DNA of 64,000 nt from Eubacterium sp. (GCA_022764165.1 JALERM010000186.1:1-64000), one strand, 5' to 3'; shown: positions 51,655 through 62,016, counted from the stretch's first letter. Notes: generated by a model from the sequence alone, not told the origin. A program made the numbers and translations.

Positions 51655-53205
51655 ATGAAAAATTGTAGGAAATTGTTTCTTGCCCTTTTGGCAGTTGCTT
51701 TCCTGCTGCCACTCTTTCCCAGGGCATCTCAGGCCGCTGAGATGAATTCGCCCGGTTTGTCTGATGATACTTCCGTACAAACAACGCTAACCTATATCAA
51801 TCCGCTGTACGCTGACAGTATCGATGAATCTGATCTTAAGAAACCAGCAGACAATGATGCCTCTCCCTATGCCATATCTGAATATTGCACATCCATCGAA
51901 GATGCCGGTTCACAGATGCGCGAGCAGATGAAAAAACGTCAGGAATCCATCGAAGTGGGACTGCAGACCAGCAGTGATGAGGAACTCAGCACAATAGCCA
52001 CAGCTATTTTTCAAGAATCTATCATACATACGGGCAAACCGACAGAAGGCGATTACCTGCGCTGGCAGTATGGAGGATGGAATTGCAGCATAAGTCAAAG
52101 TACCCAGAATGGTATACGTTCGATTACCTTTACCTATACGATGACGTACTATACAACTGCTGAACAAGAGGCTGAAGTTGATACTGCCGTTAAAAACTTA
52201 CTGGATCAACTGAATCTGGACAAGAAAAATGATTATGAAAAAATATCCTCGATTTATGAGTATATTTGTACGAATGTAACCTATGATCATGAAAACCTGA
52301 ATGATGATGACTACAAATTAAAATTCACTGCCTATGCCGCTCTGATTAATAAGACAGCCGTTTGTCAGGGATATGCCACACTGCTGTATCGTCTGTCACT
52401 GGAGACCGGTATCGATGCAAGACTAATTGCAGGCAAAGGAAATGGAGAAAATCACGGATGGAATATTGCCCGACTGGGAAACTACTACTATAATCTCGAT
52501 TCCACCTGGGATGCAGGAAAAACAGAATATGATTATTTCCTGCTCTGCAATGATAATTTTTCCAAACATGAGCGCTTCGATGAATATCAAACAGATGAGT
52601 TCAACCGCAGTTATCCTATGAGCGAAAAGGACTATGACCCGTCAAAAGAGGAACCGGATCCTGAGCCTGATCCTGAAAACCCTTTCGTGGATGTGAATGA
52701 AGACGACTATTATTATGATGCGGTCATCTGGGCATATACCAATGGCATCACCAGCGGAAAAGATGATACACACTTCGAGCCCTCATCGCCCTGTACGCGG
52801 GCACAGTCTGTCACCTTCCTGTGGAGAGCTTATGGACAGCCGGAACCGGCAACCACTGAGAACCCGTTTGTTGATGTCGATTCTTCCGATTATTATTATA
52901 AATCCGTTTTATGGGCTTATGAAAACGGCGTCACGAGCGGCATCGATGACATTCACTTCGGTCCTTCCCATACAGTTACACGTAAGGAATTTGTAACCTT
53001 CCTCTGGAGATCTGAAGGTGAACCCCAGCCGAAAACCACAGAAAATCCATTTGTAGATGTCCCTGATGGAACATATTATACTAAAGCCGTTCTGTGGGCT
53101 TACGAAAATGGTATTACAAGTGGAAAAGATGATACACATTTTCAGCCGGATGCGGAATGCGTACGTGCACAGGTTGTTTCATTCCTTTACAGATTTTTTA
53201 ATTAA
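51655..53205 (+). CDS. Secreted transglutaminase-like protein with three SLH repeats
   Basis: 516 residues. The signal peptide ends near ASQAAE. The middle (about 180-300) is a transglutaminase/protease-like fold with the triad Cys237 (AVCQGYATL), His267 (NHGWNI) and Asp282 (NLDSTWD), as in bacterial peptidases or cross-linkers. A Glu/Asp/Pro linker leads to three S-layer-homology repeats at about 342, 403 and 464, each starting NPFVDV and containing W-AYxNGxTSG. SLH domains bind pyruvylated wall polymers. The neighbouring cluster encodes a pyruvyltransferase. AGGAGG precedes the ATG. Confidence 0.9.
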   Translation: MKNCRKLFLALLAVAFLLPLFPRASQAAEMNSPGLSDDTSVQTTLTYINPLYADSIDESDLKKPADNDASPYAISEYCTSIEDAGSQMREQMKKRQESIEVGLQTSSDEELSTIATAIFQESIIHTGKPTEGDYLRWQYGGWNCSISQSTQNGIRSITFTYTMTYYTTAEQEAEVDTAVKNLLDQLNLDKKNDYEKISSIYEYICTNVTYDHENLNDDDYKLKFTAYAALINKTAVCQGYATLLYRLSLETGIDARLIAGKGNGENHGWNIARLGNYYYNLDSTWDAGKTEYDYFLLCNDNFSKHERFDEYQTDEFNRSYPMSEKDYDPSKEEPDPEPDPENPFVDVNEDDYYYDAVIWAYTNGITSGKDDTHFEPSSPCTRAQSVTFLWRAYGQPEPATTENPFVDVDSSDYYYKSVLWAYENGVTSGIDDIHFGPSHTVTRKEFVTFLWRSEGEPQPKTTENPFVDVPDGTYYTKAVLWAYENGITSGKDDTHFQPDAECVRAQVVSFLYRFFN

Positions 53206-53207
53206 TC

Positions 53208-53246
53208 AAAATGGTGACTGGAAGCAGAGCCCCCAGTCACCATTTT
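53208..53246. terminator. Bidirectional terminator between the SLH gene and the acetyltransferase
   Basis: Perfect 14-bp arms AAAATGGTGACTGG (53208-53221) and CCAGTCACCATTTT (53233-53246) with an 11-base loop. It overlaps the acetyltransferase stop codon. Confidence 0.85.
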
Positions 53247-53784
53247 ATTTGTACTTCTTACATAATTCTATGTAACCCTGTGAATTATTACTAAGTTTTT
53301 CAAAAATCTTCTGATCTCTATATTTTATTATCCGGGCAGGATTCCCACCAACAACCGCACATTTGGGCACGTCCTTCGCCACAACAGCGCCTGCTGCTAT
53401 AACAGCACCATCGCCGATTGTAATCCCGGGAACAATCAATGCACGAGCTCCTATCCACACATACTCTCCTATATAAACTGTCTTATCCACAATCCGCTCG
53501 TCATAGGGCAAATATTTCAAGTCTTCCACATCATACATATGATTCTGAGAAAGTATTTGAATATCGTGGGCAAAAATAGTTCCTTTTCCTATCTCAATTC
53601 CACCACCGCCAAAAAGCTTACATCCGGGCTGTATATGAACATAATCACCAATGCTGATATTTTCAGGATATCGCAATACCGTAGAAGCATCGACATATAC
53701 TTTTTGTCCACAGGATTTCAAGCTATTCTGTAGTTTTCTTCTCTTGATTTTTTCTTTTTCTTTTTTTATATATTTCCGTAACAT
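53245..53784 (-). CDS. Left-handed beta-helix (hexapeptide) O-acetyltransferase
   Basis: 179-residue acyltransferase of the WcaF/maltose-acetyltransferase type. Hexapeptide repeats run through IGDYVHIQPGCKLFGGGGIE and GITIGDGAVIAAGAVVAKDV, with the motif VVGGNPARIIKY. The likely catalytic His is in SQNHMYDVED. It probably O-acetylates a sugar of the surface polysaccharide. It is the last gene of the cluster, 34 bp after the flippase. Confidence 0.88.
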   Translation of the reverse strand: MLRKYIKKEKEKIKRRKLQNSLKSCGQKVYVDASTVLRYPENISIGDYVHIQPGCKLFGGGGIEIGKGTIFAHDIQILSQNHMYDVEDLKYLPYDERIVDKTVYIGEYVWIGARALIVPGITIGDGAVIAAGAVVAKDVPKCAVVGGNPARIIKYRDQKIFEKLSNNSQGYIELCKKYK

Positions 53785-53818
53785 AGCATCCTCACTGTTT
53801 ATTTATCTCTGATCATAC

Positions 53819-55345
53819 TCACACAGCTCGTTTTTTTGTAAGTATTCTCTTCACCTTATCTGCCAGATATCGAAATTCCTCACTCCGCCCATATACCAAC
53901 AGATATATACCATTGGTAATCACCACGGATAAAATGCCTTTTATTACAATAGAAGCCCACGACACCTGCTGCCACGGTACAGCAATTTTTTGAACCAACA
54001 CGGTGCTCAGTACAGTCAATAACATCGTAGCCAGAAAATTTCTGAAAAATGGCCACGATGATGTATGAAATCCATATTTGTACAAAATCCATGCGTCAAA
54101 CCACCATGTTGTCACCATCCGGCTGATAATAGACCCCAGAAATACACCTGCAAGCCCTATTTTTTTTACCAGAATAATGGAAATGATCAGGTTCATAACA
54201 GCCGCCAGCACTGCACGATATTTTCCCCTTACAAACAATCCACTGGCATCCCTGTAAATCCGAACCACATTCTGCATAAAATTGGTAGCAAAGTTGATGA
54301 CGATAATAATTACCACCGTATCATCCAACAAATATTCCGAACCAAAACAAAGCTGGATAAAAGGCTGCAAAAGCACTGCAAAGCAGACAGAACAAAATGC
54401 GATCAGCCAACTGTTGGCAAGGTTCAGAGCCCGAAACAGGAATTCATTGCGTCCTTTACTCTCAAGCACATAAAAATTACCCAGACTGGATGTAAATGCC
54501 TGAAAAACTCCCGTAAGCAATTTCTGGATAACCTGGATAATCATATAATAATTATCATATAGTCCCACAGCAATGACGCTGATGTTAGCCGAAATAATCA
54601 AATTATCTGTAGATGTTCCAACAATATTACAGATACGATACAGAGACATGGCATATACTCTGGAAAACACATCTTTATACTGCTCTCTGGAAAGTTTTTT
54701 TGAGGTTCCTTTCAGGTACGGATATTTTCTATCCACCACAAAAGCTACTGCCATATTATAGACAATGTTATAAATAATAACTGCCACTGTGTAAGCCAAA
54801 AAAGAACGCCATACAAATAGAATAACAATCTGCACTGCATTCATCACAATCTGCAGAATGTACATTACAACATCCGCGATATATCTTTTCTGATCTGCTG
54901 TCAACAATATGGACTTATAAGCAAAAAACAAATAGGATACCACTGTCTGTACAAGATACAGCAAGTAGTACAGGTATATATTGATAACATCCGTTGAACC
55001 GGTCATCAGATACGGTAAAAACGGCATCAGACATAATCCCAGAATCAGCACTGCAATGCCAATCCAGCGATAAGCCTTTTTGAAAAAAGCCATCAATGAC
55101 CTGATTGTCTCTGTATCATTCTCAGCAAGAGGTTTATACAGACTGTACGTAATGGCTGACCCCAGTCCCAGTTCAGATAAACTGAGAATTGTCAGTATAT
55201 TCGTATACAGGCTGGATATCCCCAGGTATTCCTTGCCCAATGTATAGATAAATACCATTCTGCATATCCATCGCAGCACATTCGTCAAAAGTTGACCTCC
55301 GATGGATGCCATGATATTGAAAAGGGAATTTTTTGTTCTGCTCAT
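53819..55345 (-). CDS. Wzx-type polysaccharide flippase
   Basis: 508-residue MOP-superfamily membrane protein, about 12-14 transmembrane helices. N-terminal SRTKNSLFNIMASIGGQLL and LGKEYLGISSLYTNILTILS are typical of Gram-positive capsule flippases. It moves undecaprenyl-PP-linked repeat units to the outer face. Its ATG overlaps the pyruvyltransferase stop (ATGA). Confidence 0.9.
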   Translation of the reverse strand: MSRTKNSLFNIMASIGGQLLTNVLRWICRMVFIYTLGKEYLGISSLYTNILTILSLSELGLGSAITYSLYKPLAENDTETIRSLMAFFKKAYRWIGIAVLILGLCLMPFLPYLMTGSTDVINIYLYYLLYLVQTVVSYLFFAYKSILLTADQKRYIADVVMYILQIVMNAVQIVILFVWRSFLAYTVAVIIYNIVYNMAVAFVVDRKYPYLKGTSKKLSREQYKDVFSRVYAMSLYRICNIVGTSTDNLIISANISVIAVGLYDNYYMIIQVIQKLLTGVFQAFTSSLGNFYVLESKGRNEFLFRALNLANSWLIAFCSVCFAVLLQPFIQLCFGSEYLLDDTVVIIIVINFATNFMQNVVRIYRDASGLFVRGKYRAVLAAVMNLIISIILVKKIGLAGVFLGSIISRMVTTWWFDAWILYKYGFHTSSWPFFRNFLATMLLTVLSTVLVQKIAVPWQQVSWASIVIKGILSVVITNGIYLLVYGRSEEFRYLADKVKRILTKKRAV

Positions 55346-56505
55346 GCCTTCATTCGCTCCATATCTTCACAGATTGCCTGGTACAACAGATGATCCGCAT
55401 ATTGTTTCTGTAATTCTATCAATTTTCTGTCATATCCTTCATGCTCAGCTTTTTCCAAACAACTCATCACTTTCCCAGGCATCGCATCAACCGTCATACA
55501 CCGTTCTCCATATCCGATTTTTTCAAAGTATAACCTCAGTTTCTGATCCCATACCAGTGCAAGGGACGGTACATCCAGAGATGTTGCTATGATATGGCTG
55601 TGCAATCGAAAAGAAATAATGCTTTTAAACCGGGCAATCAATGCTACCAGCTCTTTCGGCCGTTTCGGAACCGGCATGCAATAATCATCCCAGGAGCCAT
55701 TCAGCTCCGGCATCTGCGAAAGCACATATTTGACAAAAATAATATCATCCTCCGAACCATTCACAAAAATCTTCCACTTTCTTCCATTTTTTTCAAACTG
55801 CCGAATCAGCTTCATCCAGAAATTTGCTGTTTTTTCAGAATCAATACTTCTTGTATACATTATCCCCAAACCTGTCAGCTCCGATGTCCTGTCTTTTCCT
55901 ATCCCATAAACATCTCTGCACCAAAGAGCCGGATCATAAGTCTCTTCTACCCTTTTTGCTGTTCCTGCTATAACCTTCTGCATCCGGGCCGCATCATCCC
56001 GACAGGATATCAATCTGACATACGGACTCATCAGAGCCACAGCAAAACGCTTCCTGACAGTTTTGCTGTACATCGGTCCCGTTCCACAGGCATTCAGATA
56101 AATAGGTATTTCTTTGTTGGACATTCTGTCAATATAATCTGCCAGAAACAGAAAATACCTGTCCATAAAAAGCTGCCCACCCGCAATTACAACCAGATCA
56201 TAAGAATTCTTACATACGTTTTCCAAATGAGACTGGCATTGACTCAGCCGGTGTTCCTCATGAGTAAGTATTTTATCCCATCCACATTGGCTTACCAGCC
56301 TTCGGAGTTTTTCCCGTTTTGTTCTGTGCCTCAATTCCGGATAAGAAACGCCTTCAAATTCTTCAAAATCCTCTCTGTCTACAATATCCCTCACACTTAT
56401 CTCTGCAGTCGGAAAATGTGCCTTTAATCTTGACGCCATACAATCGCATATAACACCATCTCCAAGATTATTAGAATAATAAGCACCTAACACCAAAATC
56501 TTCAT
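55342..56505 (-). CDS. Polysaccharide pyruvyl transferase family protein
   Basis: 387 residues of the CsaB/WcaK family, GT-B-like. The N-terminus ILVLGAYYSNNLGDGVICDC and the C-terminal SFRLHSHIIATSLDVPSLAL, which carries the conserved R/H, are diagnostic. It adds a 4,6-pyruvate ketal from PEP to a sugar. Pyruvylation is what SLH domains recognise in CsaB systems, and an SLH protein is encoded next to the cluster. That link is an inference. Confidence 0.88.
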   Translation of the reverse strand: MKILVLGAYYSNNLGDGVICDCMASRLKAHFPTAEISVRDIVDREDFEEFEGVSYPELRHRTKREKLRRLVSQCGWDKILTHEEHRLSQCQSHLENVCKNSYDLVVIAGGQLFMDRYFLFLADYIDRMSNKEIPIYLNACGTGPMYSKTVRKRFAVALMSPYVRLISCRDDAARMQKVIAGTAKRVEETYDPALWCRDVYGIGKDRTSELTGLGIMYTRSIDSEKTANFWMKLIRQFEKNGRKWKIFVNGSEDDIIFVKYVLSQMPELNGSWDDYCMPVPKRPKELVALIARFKSIISFRLHSHIIATSLDVPSLALVWDQKLRLYFEKIGYGERCMTVDAMPGKVMSCLEKAEHEGYDRKLIELQKQYADHLLYQAICEDMERMKA

Positions 56506-56523
56506 CTGTTATTCCCTTCCACT

Positions 56524-57531
56524 TTATTTTTCATACACTGATTTTTCAGGAAGGACCGACTCAAACGCTCCATTAATCAACTGTTTCGCCTTCTCAAAAT
56601 CAACCTGGTCAGAATCATTGATACAAATAAATTTATACTGATGATTCTGAATCACCTGACAAATTTCTGCTGTTTTTTCAGACACCAGTAGAGAACGTCC
56701 TGCTTTTCTTTTGTTATAGTTATAAAAATTACCATTGAGCAGCTGCCAGAATTTGAAAACACACTGACTCACATCCCGCTCATCCCGAAAACGATGTGTA
56801 CATGTCTCTGCCAGCAATTCCGGTTCAATTTCCCACACCTCCTGCAATGTTCTTTTCAGATATGCCTGTGGAAGATGATGGATATTAAGGCCAAGAAAAG
56901 TTTCATCATTAAAACATGATAAAATTAAATTTTTAATCAGTACGTGCGGATCTTTCAAACTATACCATTTCCGCCACAATTCTTTTCTACATTTTTTACG
57001 CTGAAAATGTTCATTAGCAAAAATTAAGTCATTGACAAATACACTATTGGTAAGAAGGTGGGTGGGAAATGTCATTGGCTTTTCTTCCAGACTGTCACAA
57101 GGTAATCCATGAACAAAAAAATCCTCCGGTTTAACGGGAGCATTTAGAAAAAAATCATCATTAAAATACACAAACTGCTCACTCAATCCCGGTATCCGAT
57201 GCAGATTCAATTCAATGGGATGGGAACTGAATGTGGGTAAATATTTTTCAGGAATATAGTCACTATGCTTTACCAGATGCAGCTTTGGTGCATCTGTATC
57301 CAGCCACTCCGGTTTATGTCCACAGGTAATAAAATGAATCCTGTGAACCCATGGAGCATATTTCTCCACAGCCCTGAACCAATACTTCAGGTTATCCCAG
57401 TCCCGATAACGCACAGTACTTGCGTCAAACTGAGAATCATCATCAGGATGGAGATAACGATTTTTCTCTTTCTGCCATTCTTTATCATTCCCATCCACCC
57501 ATGCAATTACAAAATCTATAGATTTCTGCAT
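56524..57531 (-). CDS. Stealth-family capsular polysaccharide phosphotransferase
   Basis: 335 residues. The Stealth conserved regions appear in order: CR1 IDFVIAWVDGNDKEWQ, CR2 RYRDWDNLKYWFRAVEKYAP with IHFITCGHKPEWL and FVYFNDDFFL, then CR3/CR4-like HLPQAYLKRTLQEVW. Members transfer hexose-1-phosphate from UDP-sugar to make phosphodiester-linked polymers. This predicts a phosphosugar bond in the product. It overlaps the polymerase gene by 16 bp. Confidence 0.9.
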   Translation of the reverse strand: MQKSIDFVIAWVDGNDKEWQKEKNRYLHPDDDSQFDASTVRYRDWDNLKYWFRAVEKYAPWVHRIHFITCGHKPEWLDTDAPKLHLVKHSDYIPEKYLPTFSSHPIELNLHRIPGLSEQFVYFNDDFFLNAPVKPEDFFVHGLPCDSLEEKPMTFPTHLLTNSVFVNDLIFANEHFQRKKCRKELWRKWYSLKDPHVLIKNLILSCFNDETFLGLNIHHLPQAYLKRTLQEVWEIEPELLAETCTHRFRDERDVSQCVFKFWQLLNGNFYNYNKRKAGRSLLVSEKTAEICQVIQNHQYKFICINDSDQVDFEKAKQLINGAFESVLPEKSVYEK

Positions 57532-58763
57532 TTATCATCATCCTTTCGTCTATCACTTACAATTGCTGATGCAGCCAGCACAAACCATATGATATATGCA
57601 TTCTCCGATCTCAGCGAAGCATCGTACCATATATTCATGACTGCCAGCAGACACATAATAAGAACTATTTCATGTATCCATTCATCCTTTTGTTGTTTTC
57701 TGCATTTCCACGCATCATTCAGCACAGTCGCCAGAATTCCTATGTAAGAAAACAAACCTGCATACCCAGTCTCCAGAAACAAAGTCTGATGCATAAACCA
57801 TCGATAATGATATTGACCATACTCATGATAGAACGGACTTTGTAAAAAAGAAACGGCAGCATACTCACAGTTTCCAAAACCCAGTCCAAACAAATTCATC
57901 AGCAAATTGTCATGGAAAATCAAATCATTAATACTGGAGAATGCATGAAGACGGCTCAAAGAGTATCCACCATCTTCGGTATTTGCATACTCAAGTAAAT
58001 TCATCGGATTAATCATCACCCGGAAGTGTCTCGGGGCAATCATCATCAATACCAGAAGACCAATGGCAATAACAGCAACACCTGTGACCGCTATCGTCCT
58101 CATGCTTTTAGAATTTCTGTTCATTACCCATATGCATCCGATTATCAAAATAATCTCAATAAAAGCAATCTTCAGTTCCGCAAGACCAGCAATCAGCATA
58201 GCACTGCACAGTATAAAAATCATGTATCCTACAGATACTTTTTCTTTAAGATACTTGTAAATCACATAAAGCAGAACAATACACAGATAAATATTCAGAT
58301 AAGAATTACACCCTTTGGAAATTCCAAAGATGCCCCCCAGGTAATCTCTTGTTTTTCCCAGAATGAAATATTCTATCAGACAAAATACCAGATTCAAGTA
58401 ATATATCATACAGAATATATCAAAAATCCGAATCACATCTGCTTTGTCCAGAAGAAAGACACAAATAAAATAAAATGCAAAAAAGCGATAAATATTCCGA
58501 AAAGCCCATAAAATCAGCAGAAACGCCCCTCCATGAATCACCAGCCCCGGCAACAACATAACACTAAAAAAAAGGATGGCTTTCGCGACATTCATATTCA
58601 CAAGCTGCCTGATCTGTTTCCGGCAGGCAATGAGCGATATAAAGATAAGAACATCATTCAAATAACGAATAGCCGTGGGAAGCTTCAGAAAATCTATCCA
58701 CAAATTATCAAAAAAAACCAACAATATGATAACATAAACCAATATTTTCTTGTACTTTGCCAT
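57516..58763 (-). CDS. Wzy-like O-antigen/capsule polymerase
   Basis: 415-residue membrane protein with about 11 transmembrane helices and one larger outside loop (about 270-330) that includes LFGLGFGNCEYAAVS and the HQTLFLETGYAGL segment common to Wzy/WaaL proteins. Sequence is variable in this class, so the assignment rests on topology, this motif and the cluster context. It probably polymerises repeat units after flipping. Confidence 0.75.
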   Translation of the reverse strand: MAKYKKILVYVIILLVFFDNLWIDFLKLPTAIRYLNDVLIFISLIACRKQIRQLVNMNVAKAILFFSVMLLPGLVIHGGAFLLILWAFRNIYRFFAFYFICVFLLDKADVIRIFDIFCMIYYLNLVFCLIEYFILGKTRDYLGGIFGISKGCNSYLNIYLCIVLLYVIYKYLKEKVSVGYMIFILCSAMLIAGLAELKIAFIEIILIIGCIWVMNRNSKSMRTIAVTGVAVIAIGLLVLMMIAPRHFRVMINPMNLLEYANTEDGGYSLSRLHAFSSINDLIFHDNLLMNLFGLGFGNCEYAAVSFLQSPFYHEYGQYHYRWFMHQTLFLETGYAGLFSYIGILATVLNDAWKCRKQQKDEWIHEIVLIMCLLAVMNIWYDASLRSENAYIIWFVLAASAIVSDRRKDDDKCRNL

Positions 58764-59807
58764 TTATGTATTCACCATATTCTTCACACATTGCAGTAGC
58801 CGATAACCTCCATACATACCCACAGCCAGACGATGCCGCATCAGAAAACAAAGCCATTTTGTCTTTAAGGAATCCGCCTGTTTTTTATTGTCCCGCAAAT
58901 ATTTCTGCAGCCGCTGATCTTTCAGCAGTTCTCGAATTGCTACAATGGAATCAAATCTGCTGCGATAGCCACTACATTCGTTCACTACACAGGCATAAAC
59001 ACAGTCAATATAGAAATTCTTTAACCGCATACACACATCTCTGTTCTGTGTATCCACACTCTGACAATACTTTTGAAACAATTTTTTCTTTCGCTCCAAC
59101 ATATTCTGCCGATAAGACATGGTAATCGAACCACTCCGTGTATCATAACAATAAAAATTGCTGTCACTGATATACACAGATTCTGCCGCCATGAAAGTCT
59201 GTAAAACAAAGAGATAATCCTCATTTAAAATCTCCCGTTCCGTTACAAACCGGATACCATGTTCTTCGATTAACTCTTTCTTATAAAAATTAGTACATGC
59301 AGAAAGAACTCTGTTTTTTTTATAATCCAGAATATGTTCGTTGCTAATGATGTCCAATCGCTGAGGATTCAACATTTCCCCCTGATAAAATCCTTTCGGA
59401 TAAGACATTTTTCGTTCAGCCACAATCTTTCCTGACTGCATTTTCTTAAATCCAAAGCGAACCATATCCGGGTGATATTCCTCTATAATCTCTTGCAGCC
59501 GCATATAAGTATTTTTCTCTATCCAGTCATCACTGTCAATAAAACTGATGTATTCACCGCATGCCGCTGCCAACCCTGTATTTCTGGCTTCACACGGTCC
59601 CATATTTTCCTGATGAATGACCTGTATTCTGGAATCCCGGCAGGCATACGCATCGCAGATACTTCCGCTCTGATCTGATGAACCATCATCGACCAGAATC
59701 AACTCCATATCCGTATAGTTCTGGCCAATGACACTGTCAATACAACGTTCCAGATAATGCTCTACATTATAAACGGGAATAATTACACTGATCTGTGGCA
59801 CTGTCAT
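58764..59807 (-). CDS. Family 2 glycosyltransferase
   Basis: 347-residue GT-A enzyme. The N-terminus reads VIIPVYNVEHYLERCIDS, then LVDDGSSDQSG, and the DxD region is YISFIDSDDWIE. It resembles EpsJ/WaaV-like transferases of capsule clusters. The C-terminal ~110 residues are helical. It overlaps the family-4 gene by 4 bp and abuts the polymerase. Sugar specificity is not predictable. Confidence 0.9.
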   Translation of the reverse strand: MTVPQISVIIPVYNVEHYLERCIDSVIGQNYTDMELILVDDGSSDQSGSICDAYACRDSRIQVIHQENMGPCEARNTGLAAACGEYISFIDSDDWIEKNTYMRLQEIIEEYHPDMVRFGFKKMQSGKIVAERKMSYPKGFYQGEMLNPQRLDIISNEHILDYKKNRVLSACTNFYKKELIEEHGIRFVTEREILNEDYLFVLQTFMAAESVYISDSNFYCYDTRSGSITMSYRQNMLERKKKLFQKYCQSVDTQNRDVCMRLKNFYIDCVYACVVNECSGYRSRFDSIVAIRELLKDQRLQKYLRDNKKQADSLKTKWLCFLMRHRLAVGMYGGYRLLQCVKNMVNT

Positions 59808-60910
59808 TCGTCTTTTCCTCCATATACAGCAGAAACAACAATTTCTTTTATTTTTTCAAAAAATTCTGTTTCATTGAATACCTGCTCCGCTATTTTCCTC
59901 GCCTGGCGGCTATATTCTGACCATCTTTCCTTCTTTTCAATTACATCTGTAATAGCATCTGCAATTTGCTCCGGTTCACGTGGCTTTATCAGATGTCCAT
60001 TGCTGCCATCTCTGACAGCCTCACAGATACTTCCCACATCTGTACTGACAACGGGTACACCATAACTAAGTGCTTCCAGAACTGCCACTGGAAGCCCCTC
60101 GTTGTATGATGGCAAAATCAGACACTGACTGCTCTGCAGCAGTTTTTTCTTTATCTCACCGTCCACCCATCCGACAAAGTCAATACATTTTTCCAGATGC
60201 AGCAGCCTGCATTGTTCCTGCAAAGCTGTCATCTCATCACCGACTCCACCGATTACCAGGCGGATGTTCCTGGGGTTTTCCGGTTCACGTTCTTTCAGTA
60301 TACGCATGGCATCAATCAAATCTCTGACACCCTTACGGGGAATCAGTATACCCAGATATAAAAGCTGCACCTCCTGTATATTCCAAACAGCTATCTCATT
60401 CGGTATAGCCACAGCATTCTGAATCACTTCAATAGAGGCTTTCGGGGCAATACTACGAACGAACCTGCTCCAGTATTCCCCCAGAACAATAACCCTCTCA
60501 CTGCCTTCAAAAAGTTCGCAGATTCTTTGTTTACGTATGTAGGGAGAGCGTTCATAGTATTGGCGAAATTCTGAACCGTGAAGATGAATGATAATCTTTT
60601 TCCCAAATGCATTTGCCAGTTTATAAATCAGGTATTTTCTTGTAAAGCTGCCTTTATATGACATATGAAGGTATAAAATATCTATTTTTTTTCTTTGGAA
60701 AATCATTAAAAATAATATATGTAAATAACTTTTTATAAAAAGACAGCACCTTTTAGCCGCAGAACCGGACATATGAGTCGCTATATAGCGAATATCCATC
60801 TCTGTACCCCAGTCATGTTGCAGCAGTTGTTTAACCACACTGCTCATCCCGCCTTTTAAGGAAGGGGCGGATCCTATCATATATACATGGATTTTATGTT
60901 TGTCAGGCAT
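59804..60910 (-). CDS. Family 4 glycosyltransferase
   Basis: 368-residue GT-B enzyme. The N-terminus is MIGSAPSLKGGMSSVVKQLL, and the nucleotide-sugar site is LPSYNEGLPVAVLEALSYGV (E-x7-E) followed by VVSTDVGSICEAV. The ATG at 60910 follows AGGAG, right after the wecB stop. The 14-residue longer frame would overlap wecB. It adds a sugar to the growing lipid-linked unit. Confidence 0.92.
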   Translation of the reverse strand: MPDKHKIHVYMIGSAPSLKGGMSSVVKQLLQHDWGTEMDIRYIATHMSGSAAKRCCLFIKSYLHILFLMIFQRKKIDILYLHMSYKGSFTRKYLIYKLANAFGKKIIIHLHGSEFRQYYERSPYIRKQRICELFEGSERVIVLGEYWSRFVRSIAPKASIEVIQNAVAIPNEIAVWNIQEVQLLYLGILIPRKGVRDLIDAMRILKEREPENPRNIRLVIGGVGDEMTALQEQCRLLHLEKCIDFVGWVDGEIKKKLLQSSQCLILPSYNEGLPVAVLEALSYGVPVVSTDVGSICEAVRDGSNGHLIKPREPEQIADAITDVIEKKERWSEYSRQARKIAEQVFNETEFFEKIKEIVVSAVYGGKDE

Positions 60911-60912
60911 AT

Positions 60913-62016
60913 TCAAAGCTCCTGTTCCAGTATATCGGCAATCCTCATACATGCTCTGCCATCTCCATAAGGATTACTGGCTTTACTCATCCTGTCATAG
61001 GCTTCAGGATTATCCAACAACTCAGTAAAATTACGGTAAATTGTTTCTTCATCCGTTCCCGTCAGTTTTAATGTCCCAGCTTCTACACCTTCCGGACGTT
61101 CTGTAGTATCCCTCATAACAAGAACCGGTTTTCCAAGAGCAGGTGCTTCCTCCTGTATGCCGCCGGAATCTGTCAGAATAATATGACTCCTTGCCATAAA
61201 ATTATGAAAATCCAGTACATCGAGCGGCTCAATCATATGTAGCCGGCTTTCTCCGCCAAAAATCTCCTCTGCAGTTTCCCTGACCAAAGGATTCATATGA
61301 ATCGGATAGATGGCCTTCACATCCGGATGCTCATCCAATACACGGCGAATAGCAGAAAACATATGCTTCATCGGTGTACCAAGATTCTCGCGACGGTGAG
61401 CTGTAATCAACACCAGACGGCTGTCTGATGCCCACTCAAGTTCCGGATGCCGATAATCCACTTTAACTGTTGTCTTTAAAGCATCAATAACCGTATTCCC
61501 AGTCACATAAATACTATCTGTACTTTTTCCTTCCGACTGCAGATTTGCCTTTGCCAGTGCCGTAGGTGCAAAATTAAAGCGGCTGATAATACTGACAGCC
61601 TGCCTGTTAAACTCCTCCGGATATGGACTTGCAATATTATAGGTACGAAGCCCTGCTTCCACATGTCCAACAGGAATCTGCAAATAAAAACAGGCCAATG
61701 CCGTCACAAAGGTTGTGCTTGTATCACCATGGACCAATACAACATCCGGCATTTCCTGCTCCAAAACATTTTTAATCTTCTCCAGAATGTCCACCGTAAT
61801 ACTGAACAGACTTTGCTTGTCTTTCATAATGGAGAGATCATAATCCGGCGTCACCTGAAAAGTCTCCAGTACCTGATCCAGCATTTGTCGATGCTGTCCT
61901 GTCACACAGACACAGGTATGGAACACATGACTTCTTTTTTTTAGTTCATTCACCAGCGGGCACATCTTGATTGCCTCCGGTCTGGTTCCAAACACTAACA
62001 TAACTTTTTTCTTCAT
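60913..62016 (-). CDS. wecB: UDP-N-acetylglucosamine 2-epimerase (non-hydrolysing)
   Basis: 367 residues. Converts UDP-GlcNAc to UDP-ManNAc. Motifs: VFGTRPEAIKMCPLV at the N-terminus, VLVHGDTSTTFVTALA, GHVEAGLRTY, ITAHRRENLG and TDSGGIQEEAPALGKPVLVM. I chose the ATG at 62016 (MKKKVMLVFG) with GGAAG upstream. It supplies the next gene's substrate and lies 18 bp from wecC. Confidence 0.96.
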   Translation of the reverse strand: MKKKVMLVFGTRPEAIKMCPLVNELKKRSHVFHTCVCVTGQHRQMLDQVLETFQVTPDYDLSIMKDKQSLFSITVDILEKIKNVLEQEMPDVVLVHGDTSTTFVTALACFYLQIPVGHVEAGLRTYNIASPYPEEFNRQAVSIISRFNFAPTALAKANLQSEGKSTDSIYVTGNTVIDALKTTVKVDYRHPELEWASDSRLVLITAHRRENLGTPMKHMFSAIRRVLDEHPDVKAIYPIHMNPLVRETAEEIFGGESRLHMIEPLDVLDFHNFMARSHIILTDSGGIQEEAPALGKPVLVMRDTTERPEGVEAGTLKLTGTDEETIYRNFTELLDNPEAYDRMSKASNPYGDGRACMRIADILEQEL

